From Coffea arabica (Eukaryota; Streptophyta; Magnoliopsida; Gentianales; Rubiaceae), in the NCBI RefSeq assembly GCF_036785885.1, contig NC_092322.1, positions 15,646,466 to 15,710,465 of the forward strand: 64,000 bases of DNA, written 5' to 3'. Each line of letters starts with the position of its first letter. Position 1 is the stretch's first letter. The notes under the pieces were generated by a model. The model was not told the DNA's origin. It searched no databases and saw only the letters and a program-made list of their open reading frames with translations. This document shows, in pieces, positions 46,080-57,669 of the stretch. A program made the position numbers and the translations under genes.

Positions 46080-46844
46080 AGAAAATTTGCAATATGATAT
46101 TTTCAACTCCTTTGACTTTTATAAAGCTGGAAAAGACAAAATCAGAATTTACAATATACTTGCTTTTCTGGATTCTGATTTTGATTTTTTAAAAACAGTT
46201 TTTTTCTTTTCAAAAAATCTGCGTTTGGATCCTCTGTTTTTGGAGGTGTTTTTCAAAAATTTCATTGTAGCAATTTTTGAAAAACTACTATTGTCATTTC
46301 GATTGTTGCTTTTGAAAAACAACAAGATGTCGTCACAAATCAACAGGTACACTTACATTTACGATTTTCAAGATTGTTGTTTTGGATTGAGGTGTTTTTG
46401 AAAAACACAAACACTTTTTTTATTTAATTTGCATATGCATATGATTATGTCTACGCCACAAATCAGCCAAGATGTCGTCAAATTTTAGATTGCAAATGCG
46501 GATATTAAACGCAGCATAGCTTATTTTGAGTTTTCCAAAAGCAATGGTTCATAGCTAATAACTATCACACTGATGATTACCCTGAACGGAGTTGGGAAAT
46601 GAAGTTGCGAACATCTTGCTGGTACAATATCATTGACAAAGCGTTCCAACTGTCGGTATTGAACTGATAAAATGGGGTTAAAACATTTTCCAAGTAGTCC
46701 AAATATAAGTGCATATTCATGGAAGCAACCGTAGCAACACAATTGTTTCCCTAATTCAAAACGCTTGCCAAAATAGAACGTCAAATCGAATTGAAAACTA
46801 ATAAACTTGTGCCTTGTTCGACAAATTGGATCTTATGGTAGTAG
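46080..46844. other. Repeat-rich DNA left of the Harbinger fragment
   Basis: Repeated GTTTTTGAAAAAC/GTGTTTTTCAAAAA words in both orientations (46240-46410) give local foldback potential; the rest is AT-rich. A 46521-46784 minus-strand ORF has no family signal. Confidence 0.35.
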
Positions 46845-47076
46845 CTAGTTATGCGCATTGAGATACATGTGAGCCGCAATTGCCCGCCGGTCTTCGTTCC
46901 AGTTAATTATGCCCTGCTGTGACATATTAATAAATTGGCCCTGATACACTTGATGCCCTGCTATCTGTGCATCTGCAAAGGCTCCTTGGAGTGCTTCTTT
47001 GTTGAAGTACTCATCATTTGGCATATAATCGCGCATGAAATTGTGCAAAGTACAACATGCAAGCACAATATTATTT
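46845..47076 (-). pseudogene. PIF/Harbinger transposase C-terminal fragment
   Basis: The minus-strand frame reads NNIVLACCTLHNFMRDYMPN, then INWNEDRRAIAAHMYLNAHN and a stop. The ACC-x-LHNF-x-R box is characteristic of the DDE nuclease-type transposase of PIF/Harbinger elements (HARBI1-like). Only the last ~77 codons survive. The fragment stops exactly where transporter exon 4 sequence begins on the other strand, so the two were joined by insertion or rearrangement. Confidence 0.7.
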
Positions 47077-48446
47077 TGGGTCAAAGGTGGTGCCCTTCTC
47101 TTTTTTTTTTTTTTTTGTCAATCGTCACTTTTTATCTATATTCTACTCTATTCTCCTCGCAGTTGAATGCGCAATAGCCTCCATTTAGTACATTTATTAG
47201 GTTACATACTAAGAAACCAAAATTGTCTTTTACAATTTTAAAATATATTAATTTTGTCTTACTATTGAAACCACCTTGAATTTCTATAGATTTTCTTTCC
47301 TTTTTTCCTTCACATTGTTCCTTTGTAATTTTGAAGCCTTTGCAATTATCTTCTACTTTTGGAAAAAATAAGAATTTTGAAACAAATTCAGAGTTTTGAT
47401 TACTCTTGCTACATAAGAATGAACGCATAATATTCATTTGGAACTCTTTTTTTTTTTTAGTAATATTGGTCTATGTAAAGGAAAGACTTATGGGGCGGAG
47501 ACTTACAGTTGTTCTAATATTGTTATAATAGTAATACTCTCTATAATTTTGTAAAATTGATGCAACTATCATGCTAGTCACTCATGATTTCTGATAAAAC
47601 TATTTATTATGAGTTAATCTTATATGCAATGAAATTCAAATTAGTTCTCGTACATCTAATGGTGATAGTTTATGTATCTCCAGTATATAGTTTATACTTT
47701 GTGAGAGTAGCTATTACATAATAAACGTCATTATTGTAACTTGTCAAAGAATAAGTAATAGAACAAACAAGTAGCATCAAATCTCTACGAATTTTAAGTT
47801 CAACATATTTTTGCTTGCATGTTCACATTACCTTGACCTATTACTTTTCCATTTTTCACTAAGAAACTAGTAGTACTTTTTTTGTCTATTATATTTAAAC
47901 CTTATAACGAATATATTTATGAATAAATTTGATTTTTGGTCGTGCGATTATTGATATTATGTACATAATTATTATTACTAATCACTTGTGGATTAAAAAT
48001 AAATTTTGAACTGTTAATGTGTGTCCCCACTGAATATTATTAATATTCTAACTCCACTACTGAAGAACAGTATATATGAGTTTACATCATTTTAAAAGAT
48101 ATATTTCGACCATATATAAGTGTCTAAAACTCCAACCCCACGTACCCCAATTTTTGTCAAGGATTGCAAATGAACCGAGCCGTTCGCGAGTCGTAACCTT
48201 TCTCATATACCTCCGTGCTTCCTTGTTATGTACGTAAGGTTTCATCCCAAATGTTCTATTAGCTTGATAGGATCCTTGATCATATCTTTTGGATTTGACG
48301 CTCTGATATGCGCAAAAGCACAAGAAGTCAGTGGAGAGATATCACAAAAAGGTTCTAAGTTTTCGGAATCATCCAGCAAAAAATCTCCATTACCAGACAA
48401 ATATGATGATTCAATTGAAGAAGGACGTGCGCCTGTCACTTCTTGA
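47077..48446 (+). pseudogene. WAT1-related transporter, copy 3, relic
   Basis: Exon 4 survives from TTGGGTCAAAGGTGGTGCCC (47077) and is split by a poly-T-rich insert (about 47101-47152). It resumes at CTCCTCGCAG and ends at 47200 with a GT donor; two codons that are TGG and CAG in the other copies read TAG here. The start of intron 4 still aligns with those of copies 1, 2 and 4. Exons 1-3, 5 and 6 were not found. Exon 7 (48263-48446) is complete, with a preceding AG, an open frame ([26 protein letters not shown]) and a stop at 48444-48446. It is closest to copy 2 in its 3' flank. Confidence 0.85.
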
Positions 48447-49754
48447 ATAATCAAACACGATTATTTTCTCAACTAGTAATTTTCCCCTATTTTTTACCCT
48501 GTTTTGAGATATCTTGATTCTTGAGATTTCTTGAGATCTTGGACAGCAATGTTATGTAGATAGCACTAGGTGGATTTTCACGACAAACTCAAAGTTGTTC
48601 TTGTTCATGACTTCATGTACACATTTTATTGTATGTTCTCCACAAATCTATTCCATGTCACAATATTCATTTGGCTTCTTGCGGGTCTCCGTGATAACTG
48701 ATAAGATTAGGGAATTTTGGTATTTCCAGATACTAGGGGCAGACCCAACTTATGAGTTTTTTTTTTTCCCTTTTTTCTAATTTCTTTTACAGAAGCTAGT
48801 TTTCTAGTTTTTTTTTTTTAAAAAAAAGTATGAAATTCTTTTTTATTTATAGGATTATTTTAAAATCCAGACCGCACTGGCCCGTCTGACAATTGAACCG
48901 CCAACCGTTCTGCTTACTGGTCTGGGTAAACTTCCATAGCCTTTCGTGATAAACAACGGTTAAATTTGCTTAGATTCGGAAGAACCAGCCGGTTCAACCA
49001 CTAACCCATTAAACCAAAATGAGTTTTAAAGAACTCGCCGGCTCAATTAACCAAATGCAATTATGGAAAAAAAAATCCTTAAATTTTGGTCAAATTGTCT
49101 CCAATAAATACAAGGCGAAGTTTAAAAGCAATTATTACTCTATTGAAATTGGTTAACTGCATGAACTGCCATGACTATGATGATTCATTGGAGGCAGATG
49201 ATAACCTTGGTTGTGCTTCTTTCTTTTGCAGCCATCTTTCTGAGTAAAATTCATTAACGTCATCCGTCACCAGCAGCGGTAATAAGCAACACCTTTCTCT
49301 GCAAATAAACAATAATACAATGGTCTTATCTACATATATAATTAACATAACTTAAAAAATTTAACAGCTAATTATGAAAGATTGAACATTAATCAACATC
49401 TAGAAATAAAAAGTAGAAAGATAATACGGCATTAACGATAACTATGAGGATGGCTGGTAAGTGATGTGGTTAATTATGCAGAAGCAGCAACTTCGTTGAT
49501 CTTCTCAATTAATGGTGGACGCTATATAAAGTGGATTTAATTGTTGCGGTGAGTTGAGATTTGAGAGTTTAGACAAAGCAAAAAAGAAGCGCAACCGAGG
49601 TCAGAAAAAAGAGATTAAGGGGACCAAGTGTCTGGTGATTAAAGACTTTAGTCAAGAAACGATAATTACCTTGCTAGTTTTGGTAGCTTTTTATGCATCT
49701 GTGCAGTGCTAATTCGTAATTAACGTGTTTTATGCTGCCACCTAGTTTTCAATC
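48447..49754. other. 3' flank of copy 3 and intergenic DNA
   Basis: Up to about 48760 it aligns with the 3' flank of copy 2. The stretch 48870-49045, with ACCGCACTGG, AACCGCC and CCAGCCGGTTCAACC words, looks like a decayed relative of the CCGG-rich hAT-type ends at 21938-23293. Nothing recognisable follows to 49754. Confidence 0.4.
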
Positions 49755-51078
49755 TTCCTTCTCTCCTCCTCCTCTCTTTTTTCTCTCTAAAAAAACTGTC
49801 TAACTAAAACTCCCTTCAACTCTCCCATGAGAGAGAGATTAGATTTTTCTGATCTTTTCGGTGAGAGGAGCCTTTTCTATAGTTTCTTTTCATTTGTGTG
49901 AATAAAATCTCGTCTAAGATTTTCTAATGAGAGTTTCTTCTCTCCTTAGGATTATCTAGTAAGAGTTTCTTCTCTCCTAAATTTTTCAGTGAGAGTTATA
50001 TTCTCTCTTAGGGATTCTGAGAGTTTTTGATAATTTTTTCATTTTTCTTTTATTAGATCTGAGTTTTTTTAGATTTTGATTATCAGATTTGAAATTTTTT
50101 GGATCTATTCGGTAAATCTTACCATAATATCTGGACTTAAAACAATTAATCAGCAGATCTGGCAATTAGAAGCACGCACAGATGTTCGTAGAACTACAAT
50201 TATTTTATCATATTTTTTAAATTTGTAGTTTTACAATGTAATTTTTATTATTCTTTAGATCTGGAGTATCCTTTTTTCAAATCTATTCTTTGATATCTGT
50301 ATTTATTTGATCATGTAATTTCTATCATTAGTGCAGATTTTAGTGAAATTATGCAAATTTTAAAGAAATTATGATATTTTATATAAAAAAAAAGTGTTTA
50401 TAAAATTTATAAAATAAGATATTTTATTGTCTCCACATGTTAAGTCCAATATCTAGTGCTTTGTCGCAATAGTATCACAACATAAAACTTTTTTCTTGAT
50501 AAAATATCATAATTTCATTAAAATCCACACTAATGGGAGAAATTACATCATCAAACATACACAGATATTAAAGAACATAGCTGAAGAAAGGACACTACAA
50601 ATCTGAAAAATAATAAAAATTATATTATAAAGCTCGAAATTTAAAAAATAAGATAAAATAATTGTAGTTTCATAGATATCTGTATATACTTCTGATCACC
50701 AGATTTGCTAATTAACTTTTTTAAGTCCAGATATTATGGTGAGATCTGCTGAATAGATCCAAGAAATTCCAGATCTGATAATCAAAATTTGATAAAATTC
50801 AAATCTAATAAAAGAAAAATGAAAAAATTGTAAAAAAGCTCTCACTAGGAATCCTTAGGAGAGAATAAAACTCACTAAAAAACTTAGGAGAAAAAGAAAT
50901 TCTCACTAGACATTCTAAGGAGAGAAAAAACTCTCATTAGAAAACCCTAAGAGGGATTTTATTTACACAAATGAAAAGAAACTATAGAGAGGGCTTCTCT
51001 TATAGGGAAAGAATTGAAGGAAGTTTTAGTTAAATAGTATTTTCTAGAGAGCAGGAAGAGAGAAGAAGAAAAGAAGGA
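49755..51078. repeat. Long imperfect inverted repeat, two ~600-bp arms
   Basis: The left arm (about 49755-50395) and right arm (about 50487-51078) are reverse complements over their whole length at roughly 80-85% by eye, around a ~90-bp spacer. Shared words in order include AACTAAAACT[CT]CCTTCAA, TATAGTTTCTTTTCATTTGTGT, TTTTCATTTTTCTTTTATTAGAT and ACCATAATATCTGGACTTAAAA. Several CTC[AT]CTAG/AGTGAGAG words repeat within each arm. A transcript would fold into a very long hairpin. No coding sequence and no clear TSD. A third, single arm is at 7467-8055. Confidence 0.8.
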
Positions 51079-52960
51079 TAACCCTATTACACATATTCTA
51101 AGTTTCTTAATAGACAGTTGAGGTGATAATCGTATAGTTGTCATTCATGGTAAACCAATTAATCCTGAATCATGCTTATTGGTTTCCCTTAGGCGAAGTC
51201 TATTGCCGTAATACCTTCCTTCAATGATTTTGTACAACCTTACAATTGTCTTGTTAATAAAATTTCTTTCTTTTTTTTTTTATAGTAGCTAAATCTCACC
51301 GTAATTGATTTATTTACTTTACAGTAATTGAAGCAATAATTTTTAGTATATAAAATTATTTTTGTACAACCTTACACCTAATTATTTTTTCTTATTATAA
51401 CCACTTGCTATCAATTCTTTCTAAAAGTGTTTTCTATCTAGTTTTAGATGTAATTTGATATGAACGGATAACCGGATATCGTTAGTTTGGACCTCATTCT
51501 ACTAACTGCCAGTGAACCAACATCTATTATTACACAATATATAAAGTGAGATGTCACTGTGTGATGTTAACACATTGTTGTATCTTTATGAACTTCCTTC
51601 TATGCCCTCAATTGTTAGGTGAAATGGACCCAATCAGACCGAAAATTAAAATTAAAATTCAATGACTTTATCCAAACAACTTATCCACGCCCAACCAAAA
51701 AAGAAATATTAAAATTGGGTTATCTAAACAACTACAAAAAGATTTTTCATTTTTTACACAAGTGCACCCCACTTATACTTGTCTAGTTATTCACAAAAAG
51801 CTTCATTATATCTTCCTCACTCCTTATAAATTTTCATTATTATGCTTTTATGATTTTTTTATTTCTTTTTTTCATCAAGGTAATTTTTATAAAATTATTT
51901 TTTGTTAATTGCACACATATTGGGCTTGCCTTACTCACTAGTTATCATTACTAAGAGGGGCAAATTAGTGTAAAAAGTTGTAGATTGGATCAACTAAATC
52001 AATAATAGGATAGATGCCGGACCAATCGACCCTTAGTAATTTATTTACAAAACCAACAAATTCTGTATATGTATAATGCTTTTGCACGCAAAAGTAAGAC
52101 TGTCAATGGAGTCAAACTAATTCGAAACTAGCTCGCTCGATCGAAAGAAGCTCATTTTTTTTTATCCATCCACTCCTCCTTACTTCCTTTCTATTTCCAA
52201 TTGTCAAGTCCAAAATTATAATATATTCACACATATTATAACATAAGATATTAATAATTTATATAATAATTCATAAATATTAGACATATAGTATATATAA
52301 TTATGTATTGAATATCGAGCCTAGGCTGAGTCCCATTTGAACTCGAATGTCGTATTAAAGTTTGAGTGGAGCCGGAGCCTAAACCTTCTAATACGGGCTC
52401 AGACTTTATGAATCAAATTTGAACTTGTCAAAACCCAACACGTGGAGTCTGATTGCCAAGCCCAAGCCAAAGTTCCCATCAATTTTCCTGATCCTTGATT
52501 ATTACCTTCTTTGTCTGCCTTTCGGCTAAGATCGAGTGCTGGCCTTGTTTGGATTGATTTTCTGTCGAAAAATTACGTCGTTTTTCGTGATCATATTTTT
52601 CTATTATTTTTTTTTTACATACATCAAATCGTTATAATAATTTTTTCATGAAAAATCATGTAAAATGCAATCTAAATACAATCTTAATATCTGAGACGTG
52701 ACCATCGGTGATATTAAATTATTTTTTCTAAGGGAAGGGTCCAATACAGTAGCTTGCCAGTGGTGCTCTCGCGTGCCGCCTTGGCATTGCCCCGCTGCCT
52801 TGGCCTACAGCACATGCACATCCCATCCGAACCGAATAAAAAAGTAGCTATCATATTGTTATGCCAAATTTCTGCAAGCCAGTCTTGTATAATACAACAC
52901 ACTTCCTCATCTCATCAAATTTGTCATTTTTGGAACAACGTATAATTTATGTATAGTAAC
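51079..52960. other. Intergenic AT-rich DNA
   Basis: No gene. The span 52095-52460, with AAGACTGTCAATGGAG at the left and CTGATTGCCAAGCCC at the right, looks like an old hAT-type MITE, but the ends and TSD are unclear. The short ORFs near 52714-52945 overlap on both strands and have no family signal. Confidence 0.35.
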
Positions 52961-52971
52961 AAATATGAATT

Positions 52972-53135
52972 GGGTCCCTCGGGGTTAGATCACCTAGTCT
53001 TGGGGTAGGTCCCAAGGTTTAGGGTTTGAACCTCTCTTAAAGCCCTGGGTGCTCTTGGGGGCGGGGTGACTTTAGGTGCAGGGTGATTAGTCTGGCAAAA
53101 CTGGAATACACTCTGTATTGACAAAAAAAAAAAAT
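52972..53135 (+). mobile_element. tRNA-like SINE, about 164 bp
   Basis: The body begins GGGTCCCTCGGGGTTAGATC, has a B-box-like GGTTTGAACCTC at about 53022, and ends in a poly-A run (53123-53134). An 11-bp direct repeat, AAATATGAATT (52961-52971) and AAATATAAATT (53136-53146), with one mismatch, flanks it. This fits a tRNA-derived SINE; the family is not recognised. Confidence 0.65.
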
Positions 53136-53146
53136 AAATATAAATT

Positions 53147-54034
53147 AATTTTTGTAAGATGATAATTAATTGGAGATAAAAAAAGGTAACAAATATGATA
53201 AATTTTATAAGACAGAGGAAGTAAGATTGTTATTAAGATTCCTGCTGTATAAACGTCACATGGTACATGAATCAAACGTATGACACGTAATTATAATCTA
53301 AGCATGAATAATTAACTGCAGGTGGAGAAAATAATTAATGGTGACCAATTATAATATGGATAAAAAAAAATAGAAGTTGTTTGAACGTTGTATTTCTTTA
53401 ATGGTTAATCATTAAACCGATTGACATTACAATTCACGAGGAGAAACAAAAGATTCCACGTCCTTTGCAGCTTGCAATGTTGAGCATTGAGCAAATGTCT
53501 GCTAATTGGTACACGGATAATGTGATGGCGACAATATTCGTCCCAATTTTAAAAAGCTGAAGTTGCTTTCTTTGTTTTTTTTTATTTTCTTTATATATGT
53601 CAATGTCCATCTACCAATAATTGTACCTCTATATTAGATGTGATCATCTGATCCAATGATTTGAACTTCAATCTAAAAATATTTCACTGTAAAATTTGAT
53701 GACTATGCTATATTTTTTCAATCTGAGAATATTTCATGGTAGGATGTGTGATTATACATTTGGATAGGAGATTATTTGGAAAAAAAATTATCTGAAATAA
53801 TACTGTAATACTTTTTGTAATATAATGAATGTGAGATTTTAAAAAAGTAGTTGAAAATTGTGTTTATCATATGAGCAGAACAAACAGAGCCAATTAAATC
53901 GTGAGTTGAAGAAAAGGTGGAGAATCATGATATGACGAGACTTTCTTGTTTTGTCTTTTACAAAGATAAATCCAAACAAAACTACAATCACATCAAAATC
54001 TCTAGTAAATAACATGCTGACACGAAATTTATGT
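53147..54034. other. Intergenic AT-rich DNA
   Basis: Nothing recognised. A degenerate repeated word AATATTTCA-x-[GT]GTA occurs at about 53680 and 53731. Confidence 0.35.
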
Positions 54035-54043
54035 GCATCAAAT

Positions 54044-54264
54044 GGACAAGGGGCACAACCTAGTTGTGTGCATTTTTTACTGTGCGTAATTTTAATTGCA
54101 CACGGTGTAATTTTCTTTGCACACGACGTAACTTTAGAACAAATTTTTGTGGGTCCCACACACGGCGTGAGAATCAAGTTACAAGATGTGATCTGAGTCG
54201 CACAAAATTTTTTGACCAAATCATAGCCGTCAACTGCTAGGACAACCGTTCCTGCCCCATTTCC
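54044..54264. mobile_element. Mutator-type MITE, family M, copy 2 (221 bp)
   Basis: The left end GGACAAGGGGCACAACC and right-end complement GGAAATGGGGCAGGAACGGT are flanked by a perfect 9-bp TSD GCATCAAAT (54035-54043 and 54265-54273). Its interior matches the element at 42097-42328 throughout, so both are members of one family inserted at unrelated sites. Confidence 0.85.
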
Positions 54265-54273
54265 GCATCAAAT

Positions 54274-54793
54274 CAATATTCTTTATGGCTTAAATTTCAA
54301 CATAAGGTCTTGCAGCTGGTGACAGTACTGATTGTGAAGATGATGATTGAACAATTTGAACAAGTTTAAGATGATGACGATGATGTTTTTACCTCTACCA
54401 TTGATCCATCCATCATCAATTAATTTTGCAATTATCCCGCACCTGCTGAGCCACACATGTCTCTACTGGTTAGACTTTGAACTTAATATTTAAAAACATT
54501 TCTGTTAAAACATCTTGAACCATTTGTTAAAAATTCTTTAATTTAAGAATATCATCAATCTTTTGCTGTTTGTGTATTGATTGGCTCTTCTATCCCCTCT
54601 GCCTGCACTTGGTAGGGATTGAATTTTAGTTTTCTGATTCAATAATCATGCTGAAATATAGAATTTGCCTGGCCAGTAAAGGATGAAGGGCATAGCTAAC
54701 CCCCTAGACATGACCTCTCACACATGGTAAAGTCTTGGATTCAAGCTCTAAATATTTGATATGAAAAGCAACCTAACTAGTAAAGCTTGGTTT

Positions 54794-54830
<37 letters not shown>

Positions 54831-55282
54831 AAATATTTTCTAGCAGTTTCAGCTGTCCTAATCATCAAAAATTATTTTTCACTAGAAAATGTCATTGGTG
54901 TTTTCCTCCAATGTAGTACGACGAATTTATCAATTAATTTATCAACAAAGAGAGCATATGTTGGATGTAGGGAAGGAACTAGGGAGGGGCGGGGAGAGGC
55001 CACCAAGGGTTAGAGTGTCCTAATTAAACAATGATTAACCTAAAGAGGCTTAAGAAAGTATGGTTCATTTTGTCAATGAGCTTTTGGGCAGTATACGCAA
55101 ACTGATCAGAGTTAGTTGTATTCAGCATATAAATCTTCATCGGCTTCCTTGATAGACCAAGTCCAGCCTTACGGCAAACCTGTTGGGTAGGCTATATTAT
55201 GATCCAAGGGTTAGAGTGGGCGTTTTGGTTAAGCTTCATATTTATGTGTCAGATTTGCAATGCTTGAGGATGGGAAGCAAAA
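54274..55282. other. Intergenic DNA
   Basis: No gene. A (TA)n microsatellite sits at about 54797-54825. A tRNA-like B-box word (TTGGATTCAAGCTC) near 54733 hints at an old SINE. From 54960 to 55280 the composition is less AT-rich but without a family signal. Confidence 0.35.
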
Positions 55283-55290
55283 CATGCAAG

Positions 55291-56019
55291 TAGGGGTGTG
55301 CACCGGGAGGGTACGGGCACGGGTCGAGTACCCATTTGGTATATCATTTAGCTGATCCAGCTCGTATTTTGCAGGTCAACTATTTTCTAACTCTTACCTG
55401 CTTCGCATATCAGCAAGTGCCGGGTTATAGGGTACCCGCTGAAATAAAATCGGGTCAACAAGTACCCACTCCATCCTACTTATCATTTAATTTTTTTAAA
55501 AAATGATTTATGCTAATTAATTTTGGTTACACATTCATCTAAGATTTAATAAAGATTTTTTTTTTCAAAAAAGTCTCCCACCAAGAAATAATCATGCGAA
55601 GAGAATACAAGAAAAGGTTAAAAAATTAAAAGAATTCAAAATTAATAAAAGTTTGAAATAAATAGCACATTTTTTAAATATTATGTTTCACATTAATTAA
55701 ACTCTTTTCTATAAAACATAAGAACACGATCTCTACAAATGAATCTTGTAAATAAACTATAGTCTCTCATATTTGTAATACAATTTGTTCAATAGAATTG
55801 CTTGTTTAACTCTAAAAATATTAAAATATATATATATGCGGTGCAGGTCAAGTACCTGCAGATTTTTGATTATGTGACCCTAACCCGTCCCATGTCTAAG
55901 CGGATATTCGACCCTTTTTTGACCAAATCAAATAATACGGATCAAGTATCCTAATTTTTGGATCGAATTGAATCGGATATAGTGAATTTTCGGATTAGTG
56001 GATAATTTTGTCCATCCTA
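55291..56019. mobile_element. hAT-type MITE, about 729 bp
   Basis: The left terminus TAGGGGTGTGCACCGGG and right-end complement TAGGATGGACAAAAT are imperfect inverted repeats. The flanks are CATGCAAG (55283-55290) and GATGCAAG (56020-56027), an 8-bp TSD with one change. GGGTACCCG-type words cluster at both ends. No transposase. Confidence 0.7.
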
Positions 56020-56348
56020 GATGCAAGTTTAACAAGACCTGGAAAATTGTGGAGTTGCTAGATCGGAGTTAACATATTATCTCCCATGTTTGGTACGCAG
56101 AAATGGTCTGAAAAGAAATGGCGTTTCCAATTTATTCATTCCATTTCAAAAAAATCCCAATTGGATATCTGTCATTCACAGTACATAAAGTATTAGTAGG
56201 GGAATTCGTCGCTTTTGACTACTATAATGGTATATTCTATCGCTCCCCTTTTCTGGAAAGTACTCATTACTCGAGCCACAGAAGATGTATTTTGAGTTTT
56301 GACCTATAGCTACTTAAACACATGGGGTATAAATAATTAGAGAAAAAT

Positions 56349-56626
56349 GTAATTTTGGTACCTAAACTTTGACGCACGAGCAGTTTTAGTCCTCAAATTT
56401 TGGATGAAAATAAATTTGGTACCTGAACTTTCAAATTTTAAGCACATTAAGTACCCTTGACGATTTTTTCCCAATTTGTTACCGGAAAAAACCATGTGAC
56501 AGTCACGTATCCAGCCAAAATAGAATTAAAAAGGCAAAAAATGCAGTTTTGGTACCTAAACTTTGACGCACGAGCGGTTTTAGTTCCCAAATTTTGGACG
56601 AAAATAAATTTGGTACCCGAACTTTA
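56349..56626 (+). repeat. Direct repeat pair, ~84-bp units
   Basis: TTTTGGTACCTAAACTTTGA with the following CGCACGAGC-x-GTTTTAGT and AAATAAATTTGGTACC recurs at about 56354-56432 and 56546-56626. A related single AATTTGGTACC word pattern is common in plant MITE-like repeats. No coding content. Confidence 0.7.
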
Positions 56627-56788
56627 TTGTTGCATGGACTTTCAAATATAGCCTGACCTTTTCTACTGGTTGATTTTATGGATGTAGAGTTATTGTATTG
56701 TAACTTAAGTACATCCTACTATTTTAATTTTTTTCAGAGTGATAAGATAAAAAAAATTGTGTAAAACTTTACAGTGAACAGTGGCCCA

Positions 56789-57657
56789 ATGTTCTTAGAT
56801 ATTGCCCACATGCTTCCTCCTTTTGGCAAAGCCTCAACATTCCCACTTCCTTTGATGTGGATTTTACAGTTTGGCTTAAAAATGGCTGTCTGTCCAAGCA
56901 TATTTCTCCATTTTATGGAATCCCCTGGGGTACTGTTATCTCTTTTGCCTGCTGGAATCTTTGGATTGCCAGAAACAAGGCTATTTTTGAACCATCTAAT
57001 CTCTTCTCCATTCTGCACAATACTCTAGCAATGGTGGCTGAATACTCCTTTTTAGGACCTATTCAGAACATAGTACATCCTAGAACAGAAGTGCTCATTA
57101 ACTGGATTCCCCCTGAACCTTCCTCTTTCAAAATCAATACTGATGGATCTTCCATAGGGAATTCGGGTCCAGCTGGATCAGGTGGCTTGATCAGAAATCA
57201 CCTAGGACACTGGATAGCTGGATTTAGCAGAAAACTGGGATACACTACCAATATTCTTGCTGAGTTGTGGGGGATAAGGGATGGACTATCCTTAGCTTCC
57301 TCTCTAAACTTGCAAAATGTTGATTAGAAGTTGATGCTAAAACTGCTCTACACTTGCTTAAATCTGCAGATACCTCAACTCATGAGTATGCTTCAATTAT
57401 CTCTAATTGCAGGTTCCTGATCTCTGCTCTGCCGAAAGTCACACTTAGACATTTTTATCGAGAAGCAAACCAGTGTGCTGACAGATTGGCAAAACTGGGT
57501 GCTCAACAAGACGGGAATTTTGTATGCTATGAAAGTATCCCTTATGCTTTAAGAGGTCTAGTAGATGCAAATCTTAAGAGAATTTATTTCCTGCGTTTTG
57601 TACCTATACCTTAAGTTTGTTTAATACATAGTCCCTTTTATTACCAAAAAAAAAAAA
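56789..57657 (+). mobile_element. 5'-truncated LINE tail with RNase H and 12-bp TSD
   Basis: A retroposed insert ending in a poly-A run at about 57645-57657. A perfect 12-bp duplication AACAGTGGCCCA flanks it (56777-56788 and 57658-57669). It encodes the C-terminus of an L1-type LINE: first a region with FACWNLWIARNKAIFEP, then RNase H (INTDGSSIGNSGPAGSGG, NILAELWGIRDGLSLA). After a frameshift near 57325 it continues with HFYREANQCADRLAKLGAQ, ending at a TAA at 57612-57614. Dead on arrival, since it lacks RT. Confidence 0.9.
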
Positions 57658-57669
57658 AACAGTGGCCCA

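Noticed and set aside
53839..54219. Overlapping ORFs on both strands around 53.8-54.2 kb
   Set aside because: They lie mostly inside the Mutator-type MITE at 54044-54264 and its flank, have cysteine/threonine-rich random composition, and match no family.
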